A stretch of DNA of 64,000 nucleotides from Erwinia sp. E_sp_B01_1 (GTDB taxonomy: Bacteria; Pseudomonadota; Gammaproteobacteria; Enterobacterales; Enterobacteriaceae), in NCBI RefSeq assembly GCF_036865545.1, contig NZ_CP142208.1, positions 496,001-560,000 on the forward strand, read 5' to 3'. Shown piece after piece: positions 11,069-20,466 of the stretch. Every line of letters begins with the position of its first letter. Position 1 is the first letter of the stretch. A program made the translations under genes and the position numbers. The notes under the pieces are model-generated. The model searched no databases. It was not told the origin of the DNA and worked only from the letters and a program-made list of their open reading frames with translations.

Positions 11069-11710
11069 ATGGCTGTCGCTGCCAACAAACGTTCGGTAAT
11101 GACGCTGTTTTCTGGTCCGACTGACATCTTTAGCCACCAGGTTCGTATTGTCCTGGCGGAAAAAGGCGTCAGCGTAGAGATCGAGCAGGTAGAAATGGAT
11201 AGCCTGCCCCAGGATCTGATTGACCTCAATCCGTACCGCACCGTTCCTACGCTTGTCGATCGTGAGCTGACGTTGTATGAATCCCGCATCATCATGGAAT
11301 ACCTTGATGAGCGTTTTCCGCATCCGCCATTGATGCCGGTCTACCCGGTGGCTCGTGGTGAAAGCCGTCTGATGATGCACCGTGTAGAGCAGGACTGGTA
11401 CAGCCTGATGCGTAAGGTTGAAAACGGCACGGCGCAGGAAGCAGATGCAGCACGTAAGCAATTACGTGAAGAGCTGTTGGCGATTGCCCCTCTGTTTGCC
11501 CGTACCCCGTTCTTTATGAGCGAAGAGTTCAGCCTGGTTGACTGCTACCTGGCTCCGCTGCTGTGGCGTTTGCCGCAGATGGGTATTGATCTGATTGGCG
11601 CTGGTTCTAAAGAGCTTAAAGGTTATATGACTCGTGTCTTCGAGCGTGATTCCTTCCTGGCTTCCCTGACGGAAGCAGAACGTGAAATGCGCCTGCAAAC
11701 GCGGGGCTGA
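11069..11710 (+). CDS. sspA: Stringent starvation protein A
   Basis: A 213-residue protein with an N-terminal thioredoxin-like and C-terminal helical GST fold. In E. coli SspA binds RNA polymerase, activates phage P1 late genes and lowers H-NS levels in stationary phase and acid stress. GGAGG 5 bases before the ATG at 11069 fixes the start; the longer in-frame extension lacks a ribosome site. It is followed after 5 bases by sspB. Confidence 0.97.
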   Translation: MAVAANKRSVMTLFSGPTDIFSHQVRIVLAEKGVSVEIEQVEMDSLPQDLIDLNPYRTVPTLVDRELTLYESRIIMEYLDERFPHPPLMPVYPVARGESRLMMHRVEQDWYSLMRKVENGTAQEADAARKQLREELLAIAPLFARTPFFMSEEFSLVDCYLAPLLWRLPQMGIDLIGAGSKELKGYMTRVFERDSFLASLTEAEREMRLQTRG

Positions 11711-11715
11711 TTACC

Positions 11716-12210
11716 ATGGAAATGTCACAACTTACCGCTCGTCGTCCGTACTTACTTCGGGCGTTTTACGACTGGCTGCTGGACAACCAGCTTACCCCGC
11801 ATCTGGTAGTGGATATCAATTTACCCGGCGTGATGGTACCGCTTGAGTATGCGAAAGATGGTCAGATTGTCCTGAACATCGCACCGCGTGCAGTGGGTAA
11901 CCTTGAGCTGGGTAACGATGAAGTGACGTTCAACGCCCGTTTTGGTGGCGTTCCGCGTCAGGTCACGGTTCCGCTGGCGGCAGTGATGGCTATCTATGCG
12001 CGGGAAAATGGCGCAGGCACGATGTTTGAGCCTGAACCCGTCTACGAAGAAGCCGGGGAATATAACCCGGATTCAGAGCAGAACAACACGCCAATGTCTG
12101 TGATCGACGGTGACCGCCCCGATCACAGCAGCGTGCACAACGATGATGATAATCCGGATGACGATCCGCCGCCTCGCGGTGGTCGACCGGCGTTACGCGT
12201 CGTGAAATAA
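11716..12210 (+). CDS. sspB: ClpXP adaptor SspB
   Basis: A 164-residue protein. The N-terminal dimerisation and ssrA-tag-binding domain (about 1-110) is followed by an acidic, disordered linker and the C-terminal ClpX-docking tail GGRPALRVVK, all typical of SspB. It delivers ssrA-tagged proteins from stalled ribosomes and RseA fragments to ClpXP, so it works together with DegS nearby in sigma-E activation. It is co-transcribed with sspA. Confidence 0.97.
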   Translation: MEMSQLTARRPYLLRAFYDWLLDNQLTPHLVVDINLPGVMVPLEYAKDGQIVLNIAPRAVGNLELGNDEVTFNARFGGVPRQVTVPLAAVMAIYARENGAGTMFEPEPVYEEAGEYNPDSEQNNTPMSVIDGDRPDHSSVHNDDDNPDDDPPPRGGRPALRVVK

Positions 12211-12211
12211 G

Positions 12212-12238
12212 AAACGGGCCTTTCGGCCCGTTTTTTTT
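12212..12238 (+). terminator. sspAB terminator
   Basis: AAACGGGCC/GGCCCGTTT stem with a TTTC loop and a T8 tract, immediately after sspB. Confidence 0.93.
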
Positions 12239-12247
12239 ATCTCATAC

Positions 12248-12268
12248 CCGGCCCGTTAAACAGGCCGG
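12248..12268 (-). terminator. Possible terminator of the diflavin reductase gene
   Basis: CCGGCC (12248-12253) and GGCCGG (12263-12268) form a stem 12 bases past the minus-strand stop at 12280. The minus-strand tail is not a clean T-run, so efficiency is uncertain. The sspAB terminator stem further on may assist. Confidence 0.45.
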
Positions 12269-12279
12269 TCAGGGTGAGA

Positions 12280-14037
12280 TTAATAGACGTCGCGCAGGTA
12301 GCGCTTCTCTTTTTTGAGCTGGTCGACATAATCCGCTGCACGCTCTGATGACATCCCACCGAACTGAGTAATCACCTGATACAGCGCCTTATCAACGTCT
12401 TTAGCCATACGTGATGCATCGCCGCAAACGTAGAAATAAGCGCCTTGCTCCAGCCATGCAAACAGCTCTGCACCCTGCTCAAGCATCCGGTTTTGCACAT
12501 AAATCTTCTTCGACTGATCGCGCGAGAATGCAAGATCCAGACGAGTCAGCAGGCCAGTTTCCTGCCAGCCTGACAGCTCATCCTGATAGATGAAGTCATG
12601 TTCCTGATGCTGATCGCCGAAGAACAGCCAGTTTTTGCCCGTCGCCCCAACAGCATGACGCTCCTGCAGGAAGGCACGGAACGGCGCAATGCCGGTACCC
12701 GGACCGATCATGATCAGCGGAGCTTCGCCATTTGCCGGAACGCGGAAAGCTTTGTTCGGGGAGATAAAGATGGCCGGCTTTTCACCACGTCCAACGCGTT
12801 CAGCCAGATACGAGGAGCATACGCCGCTGCGTGGACGGCCAGAGCTGTGATAACGCAGCGTAGCGATAGTCAGATGCACCTGGTGCGGATGCGCTTTAGA
12901 ACTGGACGAGATTGAGTAGGCACGATGCTGTAAAGGCCGCAGCAGTGCAACGAACTCAGGAATGCTCAGCGAGCGGGTCAGCTCAAGCTGCAGCAGGTCC
13001 AGCGAATCTTTGCCCCAAAGCCAGACACCCAGCGCGTCTTTATCGTCGTGTTGCAGTACGTGACGCAACTCCTGGTTGGTGGTGTTCTGGCCTACCCACT
13101 CGATCAGCTTACGGGAAGGTTCAGAGATCTCGAACTGATAAGTCAGCAGATCGCCGAGGCTGCGGTCAAAACCGGAAACCGGGGTGTCATAGTCTGAATT
13201 CAGCTGAGCAAGCAACAGTTTCACCAGCGCCGGATCGTTTACCGGGATCACCCCCAAAGCATCACCTGCTTCGTACTTCAGGCCGCTGTCGGTAAGATCA
13301 AATTCAAAGTGGCGGATATCCTTGCCGGAATTTGTTCCTGACAGGCGACTGTTGGTGATCAGCGCGGCGGCATAAGGGTTCTGTTTGTTACTGCCCGGTA
13401 TAACCGGCGCTTCTGGCAGGTTTTCCAGAGCGGTACCGCTGCTGCCGGCACTGGCAGCAAACTGTGGCATTGAGGTTGAAATCCACTGTTCAGACGGCTC
13501 TTCATAATCGATATCACAGTCGATACGATCGCTGACGCGTTTGGCGCCCAACTGCTCAAGACGCATATCGATAAATTTACCCGCCTGACAGAAACCGTCA
13601 TAGCCGGTGTCACCGATAGCCAGTACGGCGAAGTGCATTTGCTCCAGGCGTGGTGCGGTACTGGCAGAAATCGCCTGCCAGAAAAGTTGCGCATTGTCAG
13701 GCATTTCGCCTTCGCCATAGGTGGAAGTGATCACCAGAACGTGACGCATAGTGGCGAACACTTCGATATCCACTTCACCCAGGCCCTGAACCACAGGCAC
13801 CAGGCCCTGAGCGCGGGCGGCTTTCGCCGCGCTCTGCGCTAAGGCTTCAGCATTACCCGTCTGGGATCCAAACAGAATATGCAGTTGTGTGGTAGCCGTA
13901 GAACTGGTGCCGCTGACAACCTGCTGCTTGTCTTCCAGTACCAGCAGGCGTGAATGTAGCCCGGCGAGAAACCCCGCCAGCCAGGATTTCTGGTCGCCAT
14001 TAAATGGCGCGTCTTCAGGAATGTATGGAATTTTCAT
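12280..14037 (-). CDS. CysJ-like NADPH diflavin reductase paired with the GltB-like protein
   Basis: A 585-residue protein with the full CysJ domain order. A short N-terminal helical segment is followed by a flavodoxin-type FMN domain (FGSQTGNAEALA, about 57-68; STYGEGEMPDN, about 108-119), an FAD domain (RAYSISSSS, then GVCSSYLAERV) and an NADP domain (GPGTGIAPFRAFLQER). It ends KRYLRDVY with the terminal aromatic typical of CysJ. E. coli CysJ (599 aa) passes electrons from NADPH to the CysI sulfite reductase, but no cysI or cysH is in this window. It lies 66 bases downstream of, and in the same direction as, the large GltB-like gene, with no terminator seen between. It is therefore inferred to be the electron donor of that enzyme instead of GltD. 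An unlinked sulfite-reductase role cannot be excluded. Confidence 0.85.
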   Translation of the reverse strand: MKIPYIPEDAPFNGDQKSWLAGFLAGLHSRLLVLEDKQQVVSGTSSTATTQLHILFGSQTGNAEALAQSAAKAARAQGLVPVVQGLGEVDIEVFATMRHVLVITSTYGEGEMPDNAQLFWQAISASTAPRLEQMHFAVLAIGDTGYDGFCQAGKFIDMRLEQLGAKRVSDRIDCDIDYEEPSEQWISTSMPQFAASAGSSGTALENLPEAPVIPGSNKQNPYAAALITNSRLSGTNSGKDIRHFEFDLTDSGLKYEAGDALGVIPVNDPALVKLLLAQLNSDYDTPVSGFDRSLGDLLTYQFEISEPSRKLIEWVGQNTTNQELRHVLQHDDKDALGVWLWGKDSLDLLQLELTRSLSIPEFVALLRPLQHRAYSISSSSKAHPHQVHLTIATLRYHSSGRPRSGVCSSYLAERVGRGEKPAIFISPNKAFRVPANGEAPLIMIGPGTGIAPFRAFLQERHAVGATGKNWLFFGDQHQEHDFIYQDELSGWQETGLLTRLDLAFSRDQSKKIYVQNRMLEQGAELFAWLEQGAYFYVCGDASRMAKDVDKALYQVITQFGGMSSERAADYVDQLKKEKRYLRDVY

Positions 14038-14103
14038 CGGTTATCTGTACTCAATCCCGTTTCGTCTTGTTCAGTAGATAGTCGCATTCAGTCCGGTAAA
14101 CCG

Positions 14104-17100
14104 TCAGGATAATTTCCCGACGGCAGCAGCGATTTCTGGCAGTGCAGCACGGGCAAACAGCTCTTCAAAATCAGGGAGTCCGCCCAGCACTTCTCTGTTT
14201 CGCGCATCCTGGTAAATGATCCAGCCATAGGTTGCCAGGCTGTCCATCGAGCGGATGTTGCGTTGTGTCAGAGCAGCTTTGTAATCCGCCATACGTTTTG
14301 CTGCAATCAGGCAGGCCAGCTCGTCATCACTGTAGTTTTCAATCGCCGAACGGGCATGCCGTTGCAGCTTACTGATCAGTGAGAAGTCTTCCGTCATCAA
14401 CAGATTACGCACGGCTTTCTCGACCGCTGCATCCTCTACCGACGTCCCTTTAGGTAACCGGGAGATCGCCAGTTGTTGAGCAAAGCTGAGAACGGTGTAG
14501 TTATTGAGCAGCACAAACATTTCTTGTGTGTCAGTTGCACCGTATTCAGGTACTGCGCCATTGGCGATAATGTTTTTCGTGCGCCAGGCTGCTTTGAATT
14601 TCGCTACCTGATGGCTGGCCAGCGCGGTAGAGAGTTCTTCCAGCAGATCCTTACGGGTTTTCGCCTTAAGGATTTCTGCACTGTCCTGGTAAAGCAGCAG
14701 TGAACGTGGCATCACGTAAACAAAGTGATGACACTCTGTTTCCCAGTGCTCAAGCAACCAGGCGGCGCGAGGAGAGTTGGTCGCTTCCAGATGCCAGTTC
14801 AGCATCGTCAGCACCGCTTCTTTGTGCACTTTCGCCATCTCGTTGTCGTCAGCGATCGATCCAAACAGCACCGAATCACCGGCGGCCGATCCTGCCAGCG
14901 TCCCATAGGGATCGTACTGGTAGGCGAAACCGCCACTCATGCCGTTACCAAAACCGGTGCCGTATGTCCCCAGGTTCAGGATGGCGCCGTTGGTCATATA
15001 TTCGCAGCAGAAATCACCGACGCCTTCCACCACCGCAGTGGCACCGGAGTTACGGACAGCGAAACGGTCACCGGCCTGGCCCTGAACAAACAGACGGCCA
15101 CCGGTAGCACCAAAGAGTGCGAAGTTACCGATCAGCACGTTGCCTTCAGCATCCTGAGAGCCGCCGCCAGGCGACATCACCACAATTTCGCCACCGCACT
15201 GGCCTTTACCCACGCCATCATTACAGGTGCCGTAGTGCTGCAATTTCATGCCGTCATTACAGAACACGCCAAATGACTGACCGGCAGAGCCTGAGGTTGA
15301 GAGGTTCACCGTAGCAGGCGCCAGATAGCGACGTCCACGGTCGTCCAGCATGACCGCTGAAATTTTGTTCAAACGTTCTGTATCCAGCTTGTGGTTCAGC
15401 AGACGTTCGATATCGATAGCCAGCTGGCCCCCAACGCTTTTGTTACGGTTGTTCAGGATCATGCCTGCGCCAAATTCCAGCGTAGTTTTATTCTGATCAA
15501 CCAGCTCAAGGTTCAGCTGTTCGATCCAGCCGCTGTCCAGTTCGAAATCTTTTTCCAGATAAACCGGATGCGCGATTTTCAGTTCCGGCACCACGGTCAG
15601 CATCGCACGGAAATCAAGTTTGCCGACTTCCAGCGGGTGATCCATCAGATGCAGCATGTCAGAGCGACCGCGTGCTTCACGCAGGGAACGCAGGCCGAGA
15701 CGAGCCAGGATCTCACGGACTTCATGTGCCACGTTGATAAAGTACTGCGCAAGCTGGCGTGGATCCCCATCAAAGGCTTCGGCATTGGTGGTCAGACCCG
15801 CCGGGCATTTCACGTTACAGTTTTTCGCCATCACGCACTTCAGCATCATCAGCGCGGTAGTACCGAATTCGAAGCTGTCTCCACCCAGCAGTGCCGCTTT
15901 CACCACGTCGCTACCGGTCTGTTGAGCGCCCGAGCAGCGTAAAAGCACTTTTTCACGCAGGCCATTGGCACACAGCGCCTGATGGACTTCGGCAATGCCA
16001 ATCTCCGCCACACGGCCAGTATATTTCAGGCTGGTTACCGAGGCTGCACCTGTACCGCCGGTGTTACCGGCGACGTTAATCACATCGGCACCGGCTTTGG
16101 CAACGCCGACCGCGATGGTGCCGATGCCTTCTGAGGAAACCAGCTTAACGATAACCCGCACGCGAGCCGCTTTGCAGTCATGGATCAGCTGCGCCAAATC
16201 TTCGATCGAATAGGTATCGTGGTGCGGAGGAGGGGAAACCAGCTCCACGCCAGGCGTGCCGCCACGCGCAGCCGCAATTTCTACCGTCACTTTGGCCGCA
16301 GGCAACTGACCGCCTTCGCCAGGTTTTGCACCCTGGCCAATCTTGATTTCCAGCTCTTCTAGCATCGGATCGGCAAGGTAAGCAGCCCAGACGCCAAAAC
16401 GCCCGGAAGCCAGCTGTTTAATGCGTGACGCACGGATGGTGCCGTGACGGGAATAGTGCTCACCGCCTTCACCACAGTTGCTCATGCCGCCAACCATATT
16501 GGTGCCGTGAGCTACCGCTTCGTGAGCCGGCGCAACCAGTGCGCCGTGACTCATCGCACCAGAAGCAAAGGTACGGGTAATTTCGCTCGCTGGCTGAATC
16601 TCGTTCAAAGGCAGAGAAGGAGCAGAGGTGAAGATGCGTGACAGATAGTCAGCAGCTTTGCCCGTTGCGGCCAGTTGCAGGCCACCGGCCACAATTTCAC
16701 TCTCGCCAATCTCATCGTTGAAACGGGCCTTAAGCGCGCTGAACAGGGCCGCAAGACGTTCGCTTTCCGGTTTCAGCCCAACGATGCTGTCAGTGAGGCG
16801 CAGGGTAAAGTAACCCTCACGGCCTTCTGCTGCTTCACAAACCAGGCCGCGAGTGGCAAAGCCATTGTTGACCAGTGAGTAACGTCCCAGCTTACGGGCA
16901 AACTCTGCCTGGCTGTCCACGTGGGTCAGATCGGCAGGGAAGGCCAGGATATCACGCAGCGCCGCAGGACGACGTTTACGCTCCTGATGCATCAGGCTGG
17001 TGAACTCACGGTAATCCGCGGTGATAGTGAAATTATCAATCACCTCACTGGAGATACGCTCAAAGCTGGTGTCAGCAAAAGAGTCCGGCTTGATGCTGAA

Positions 17101-19635
17101 AGCGTTATCCAGTTTTGCCAGCGTCAGCAGACGAATGAACTGATCTTCATCGCGCGGCTTATCAGCAAAACGGATCGGCTGCTCAGTCATATCAATAAAG
17201 GTACGCACGGCAATGGTGCCGTAAGAGTGGCCCGCGCCTTCAGCACGCTCTTTAAACAGACCCAGCAAAGGCACTTCGGATTCGCCCTGAATTTTCAGTG
17301 CGCTCTGGTGCCAGTCAACGGCCATCTGAGCAATGGTGGCAAAGCCTGCGCCGCCCACTGGCGTTTTGATATTCGGGAAATATTTCTTCAGCACGCGATC
17401 TTCAGTATCGAGGAAGTTCGGTTCAAAGAACTCACCGCAGCTGTAGCTTTCAACGGTACACAGGCCCACTTTGCCCATGGTTTTCATCAGCGCTTTTTCA
17501 GCCGCTTTGGCATAGCGCTTAAAGGCTTTGTTGCCTTCGACGCCTTCACCGTATTTCTCTTCAGCACGCATCTGCACGCCAAGCGGATAGATCGCGGAAG
17601 CGCCAAATCCAAGGGTCGCTGCGATGTGGTGTGAGGAGATGCTCTGCCCGCTTTCAACCACCAGCGAGACATCCAGACGCAAGCCTTCCTGCACCAGACG
17701 CTGGTTGATGGCAGAAACCACCAGCAGCATTGGAATACCCGCGCGGGTAGAGGAGATATGGCGGTCGGTAAGCACCGCAATTCCGCCCTGTTCACGGGCA
17801 AAATCCACGACCTGCTGAGCCAGATCGTCGATGGCTTTTTCCAGCGCATCAGCATTATCGAGTCGGTTTTGTGGCTCGGTGCCGGTAATCGGGGTATAGA
17901 GCATGTCAAAACGAGCGTACGGCGCCACATCCTGTTCACGCAGCTGGAGCATATCCAGATGGGTCAGGATTGGCGTAGGCACGATGATCTGGCGCCCTTT
18001 ACTGCGTCCCAGATGCGGTTTGGCACCCAGGGCGACGCGCAACGTCATGCCGTCGATTTCACGGATGGAGTCTAAAGGCGGGTTAGTCACCTGAGCAAAG
18101 CGCTGTGAGAAATAGTGCGCCATACCGCCTTCATGATCGGATAAGCCGTTGATCGCGTTGCCATAGCCCATTGCAGAGATCTTCTCTGCGCCGGTGGACA
18201 ACATCGGATCCATCATGAATTTGAAGCTTTCCTGGTTGTAATAGTAGGCAACAAAACGCTGATAAGTTTTCAGATCGCCGCTGTAACGTAGCGGTGAACC
18301 TTGTTGCTCTGCAGGAATTAACGGCAGCGCATCCAGCGTCACGCGGGATTGTTCCAGCAATGCCGGATAATCTTTTTCGGCAGCCAGTTTTTCCAGTGCT
18401 TCGAGCGTGGTATAGCTGCGTTTTTCGCTGTGATCGTAATAGAGCATGCCACCAGCCTCGATGCGGCCACGGCGTAACACGCTTTCCGGTGGGAAAGCGA
18501 TCTGTCCCGCTTCTGACATGGCACCGATATAGTCAGCTGTCTCAACAGAACGCAGGGGACGCAGGCCCAGACGGTCAAGGCGTGCGCCGATAACTTCGCC
18601 ATTACCAAAGATCAGCGCGGCCGGACCATCGTTCTTCTCTTCATATAAAGAGAAGTATTCCAGCATCGCGCGGACTTCAGGAGAAAGTGAAGGATCGTTT
18701 TCCCATGCCGGCGGCATCATCGAAACCACGGCGTTGATCAGATCGAGATTATCTTCCATCAGGCGGCTTTGAATACTTTGATCCAGGCGCGAGCTGTCAG
18801 ACTGCCCTTTAGGGCGAACGATTTTTTTGCCACGTGCCAGCGCCAGAGCGGACTCGGCAATGCGGTTTTTACGGTCAGTGTTCAGCTCGCCATTGTGCGC
18901 CATCAGCCGGAAAGGCTGCGCCATAGTGGTGTGCGGATCGGTATTTGTGGAGAAGCGGGTATGGAAGAACAGCCCGCGCACCTGATGATCCGGATCGGTA
19001 AGATCTTTGAAGTAAGGGATCACTTCATTAGAGTTCAGGCGGGCTTTCAGAACCTGGGTGCGTGAAGAGAGCGAGAGCGGGTAAAGTCCACCAAACTGGC
19101 TTTCAGTAAAGGCACGCGCTTCAATATCCAGCAGGGCGCGGTGAATGCGTTTTTCAAAGTCGTTTTGATCAACCACATCCAGCGGGGCAGCAAACACCCA
19201 CTGTACGATAGGCAACTGGAAAGAGAGGGCGGCAGGACGCAGCACGCTGCCATCCAGTGGCAGATCGCGTTTCAGCAATACTGGCAGGCCACCGGCGGCC
19301 AGGGTCTCTTCTACCAGACGCTCGGCATTCGCGCGCAGTTCAACATCTTTAGGCACAAAGAAGTTACCCACACCGAAACGTCCTGCATTCAGCGGCTGGC
19401 CGGTAATTTTACGGAAGAAGTGCAGCGAGATGTCCACGTTAACGCCAGCGCCGTCACCGACGCCTTCCGCCGACATACCCCCACGATGAGGCACGGTGCA
19501 CAGGGCACTGTGTGCCATCTGCAGTATCTCATGAGTTTGTTCGCCATCCTTACGCGTAATAAAGCCTACGCCACAGCTGTCACTGTCTTGCGTTGGATCG
19601 TACAAGCCGTAGGGAAAAGGGTTTGTGTTGGACAT
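14104..19635 (-). CDS. Oversized glutamate-synthase-like large subunit (GltB-like)
   Basis: A 1843-residue protein with the GltB architecture. Ntn glutaminase: Cys21 in SDSCGVGF is the expected N-terminal nucleophile after propeptide removal; RFSTNT and AHNGELNT line the glutamine site. A central linking domain follows, then the FMN synthase domain (KPGEGGQLP near 1104; SPPPHHDTYSIEDL) and a GXGXG beta-helix (about 1385-1600). E. coli GltB is 1486 residues. Compared with the family about 145 extra residues lie before the Fe-S motif and about 200 beyond the beta-helix. The cluster cysteines are Cys1267, 1273 and 1277 (CVMAKNCNVKC), spaced CX5CX3C, not CX5CX4C. No gltD is adjacent; a CysJ-like reductase follows. 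The ATG at 19635 has GAGGAGG upstream. Likely reaction: 2-oxoglutarate plus glutamine to glutamate. A related amidotransferase substrate is possible. Confidence 0.85.
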   Translation of the reverse strand: MSNTNPFPYGLYDPTQDSDSCGVGFITRKDGEQTHEILQMAHSALCTVPHRGGMSAEGVGDGAGVNVDISLHFFRKITGQPLNAGRFGVGNFFVPKDVELRANAERLVEETLAAGGLPVLLKRDLPLDGSVLRPAALSFQLPIVQWVFAAPLDVVDQNDFEKRIHRALLDIEARAFTESQFGGLYPLSLSSRTQVLKARLNSNEVIPYFKDLTDPDHQVRGLFFHTRFSTNTDPHTTMAQPFRLMAHNGELNTDRKNRIAESALALARGKKIVRPKGQSDSSRLDQSIQSRLMEDNLDLINAVVSMMPPAWENDPSLSPEVRAMLEYFSLYEEKNDGPAALIFGNGEVIGARLDRLGLRPLRSVETADYIGAMSEAGQIAFPPESVLRRGRIEAGGMLYYDHSEKRSYTTLEALEKLAAEKDYPALLEQSRVTLDALPLIPAEQQGSPLRYSGDLKTYQRFVAYYYNQESFKFMMDPMLSTGAEKISAMGYGNAINGLSDHEGGMAHYFSQRFAQVTNPPLDSIREIDGMTLRVALGAKPHLGRSKGRQIIVPTPILTHLDMLQLREQDVAPYARFDMLYTPITGTEPQNRLDNADALEKAIDDLAQQVVDFAREQGGIAVLTDRHISSTRAGIPMLLVVSAINQRLVQEGLRLDVSLVVESGQSISSHHIAATLGFGASAIYPLGVQMRAEEKYGEGVEGNKAFKRYAKAAEKALMKTMGKVGLCTVESYSCGEFFEPNFLDTEDRVLKKYFPNIKTPVGGAGFATIAQMAVDWHQSALKIQGESEVPLLGLFKERAEGAGHSYGTIAVRTFIDMTEQPIRFADKPRDEDQFIRLLTLAKLDNAFSIKPDSFADTSFERISSEVIDNFTITADYREFTSLMHQERKRRPAALRDILAFPADLTHVDSQAEFARKLGRYSLVNNGFATRGLVCEAAEGREGYFTLRLTDSIVGLKPESERLAALFSALKARFNDEIGESEIVAGGLQLAATGKAADYLSRIFTSAPSLPLNEIQPASEITRTFASGAMSHGALVAPAHEAVAHGTNMVGGMSNCGEGGEHYSRHGTIRASRIKQLASGRFGVWAAYLADPMLEELEIKIGQGAKPGEGGQLPAAKVTVEIAAARGGTPGVELVSPPPHHDTYSIEDLAQLIHDCKAARVRVIVKLVSSEGIGTIAVGVAKAGADVINVAGNTGGTGAASVTSLKYTGRVAEIGIAEVHQALCANGLREKVLLRCSGAQQTGSDVVKAALLGGDSFEFGTTALMMLKCVMAKNCNVKCPAGLTTNAEAFDGDPRQLAQYFINVAHEVREILARLGLRSLREARGRSDMLHLMDHPLEVGKLDFRAMLTVVPELKIAHPVYLEKDFELDSGWIEQLNLELVDQNKTTLEFGAGMILNNRNKSVGGQLAIDIERLLNHKLDTERLNKISAVMLDDRGRRYLAPATVNLSTSGSAGQSFGVFCNDGMKLQHYGTCNDGVGKGQCGGEIVVMSPGGGSQDAEGNVLIGNFALFGATGGRLFVQGQAGDRFAVRNSGATAVVEGVGDFCCEYMTNGAILNLGTYGTGFGNGMSGGFAYQYDPYGTLAGSAAGDSVLFGSIADDNEMAKVHKEAVLTMLNWHLEATNSPRAAWLLEHWETECHHFVYVMPRSLLLYQDSAEILKAKTRKDLLEELSTALASHQVAKFKAAWRTKNIIANGAVPEYGATDTQEMFVLLNNYTVLSFAQQLAISRLPKGTSVEDAAVEKAVRNLLMTEDFSLISKLQRHARSAIENYSDDELACLIAAKRMADYKAALTQRNIRSMDSLATYGWIIYQDARNREVLGGLPDFEELFARAALPEIAAAVGKLS

Positions 19636-19666
19636 CGGGGGCCTCCTCAACTTCTTTTTGACATTG

Positions 19667-19694
19667 CCTATATTGTTTCAACCACAGAATGCAA
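19667..19694 (-). promoter_or_regulatory. Candidate promoter of the GltB-like gene
   Basis: On the minus strand TTGCAT (19689-19694) and TATAGG (19667-19672) are separated by 16 bases, 32 bases upstream of the start codon. The match is moderate. Confidence 0.35.
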
Positions 19695-20047
19695 CTGAGT
19701 GGATCTTTCCCAGGCTCTGTATCATTTTCCTGACCGCTTCAAGCGGACGCTGTTAACCCGAGCATCTCCTCTCCGGACTTTTGTAATACATCCATGAAGG
19801 GGGGCTGCTCTAAAATTTCCGAATCTCTTAAAGGGAGATAACTTACATCACGAGGGAGTCTTCTTGCTGCATAGATATGCCGGGACAATGGCCCGTCAGG
19901 AAAGCTTCCAGCGGATTTCCAACTTATCGGGAAAGCGTACTCAGGTCAAATAGCGCTCTTACAAAGCCTTTTGCCGGGTTAATGCATGTTAACTTTATGA
20001 TATGTAAGCTTTTGTAAGGCTTTTTTCTGTCGGAGGTATAGCCTCAG

Positions 20048-20091
20048 TGGCCCCACTAAGTGTGAGCTGTCTCACTGTAGTGCAGGGGCCA
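20048..20091. repeat. Long imperfect hairpin in the GltB-like/arcB intergenic region
   Basis: Outer arms TGGCCCC (20048-20054) and GGGGCCA (20085-20091) enclose inner arms ACTA/TAGT and GTGAG/CTCAC around a CTGT loop. It is a near-continuous stem of about 18 bp with no T-tract. It could be an RNA structure or a protein site. Confidence 0.5.
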
Positions 20092-20437
20092 AATCTCTGC
20101 ACCATGCTGGTGCCGGGGGTATTGGCAGCAGAATGTTCTGACAACAGGCACCTGTTTGCTGAAAAGTACTGTTTTTAATTGTGTGGGTTATTTGAATTAA
20201 ACACCGGGGGATCATTAGTAAAATTAATCACCCTGGCCATGATTAACTTCTCATTTAATGTGAATTTTTATTCGCGTGAGCGCGGCGATTATGCAGCCGA
20301 GATCGGCCTGTAGCTATGAATGACAGCCTTAAGACTGCAAAACAGGGCGGGTTCCTCTCTCGCAGATTATGCAATCAATAATATCAGACAGTAAAAATGC
20401 TTCAGAAGAATGACAGGCAGGTGGCGGGGGTAAAGCG

Positions 20438-20466
20438 TTGAGGATATTGGTAGCCTCATTTTATAC
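20438..20466 (+). promoter_or_regulatory. Candidate arcB promoter
   Basis: TTGAGG (20438-20443), a 17-base spacer, then TTATAC (20461-20466), 144 bases upstream of the arcB ATG. Confidence 0.45.

Noticed and set aside
12280..14037. Calling the diflavin reductase cysJ
   Set aside because: The domain order fits CysJ, but no cysI/cysH is linked and it is in an apparent operon with a GltB-like gene, so the symbol would mislead.
16921..17634. Long open frame (237 codons) opposite the GltB-like gene, and several similar ones
   Set aside because: Antisense shadows of a high-GC third-position gene; no family resemblance or start signals.
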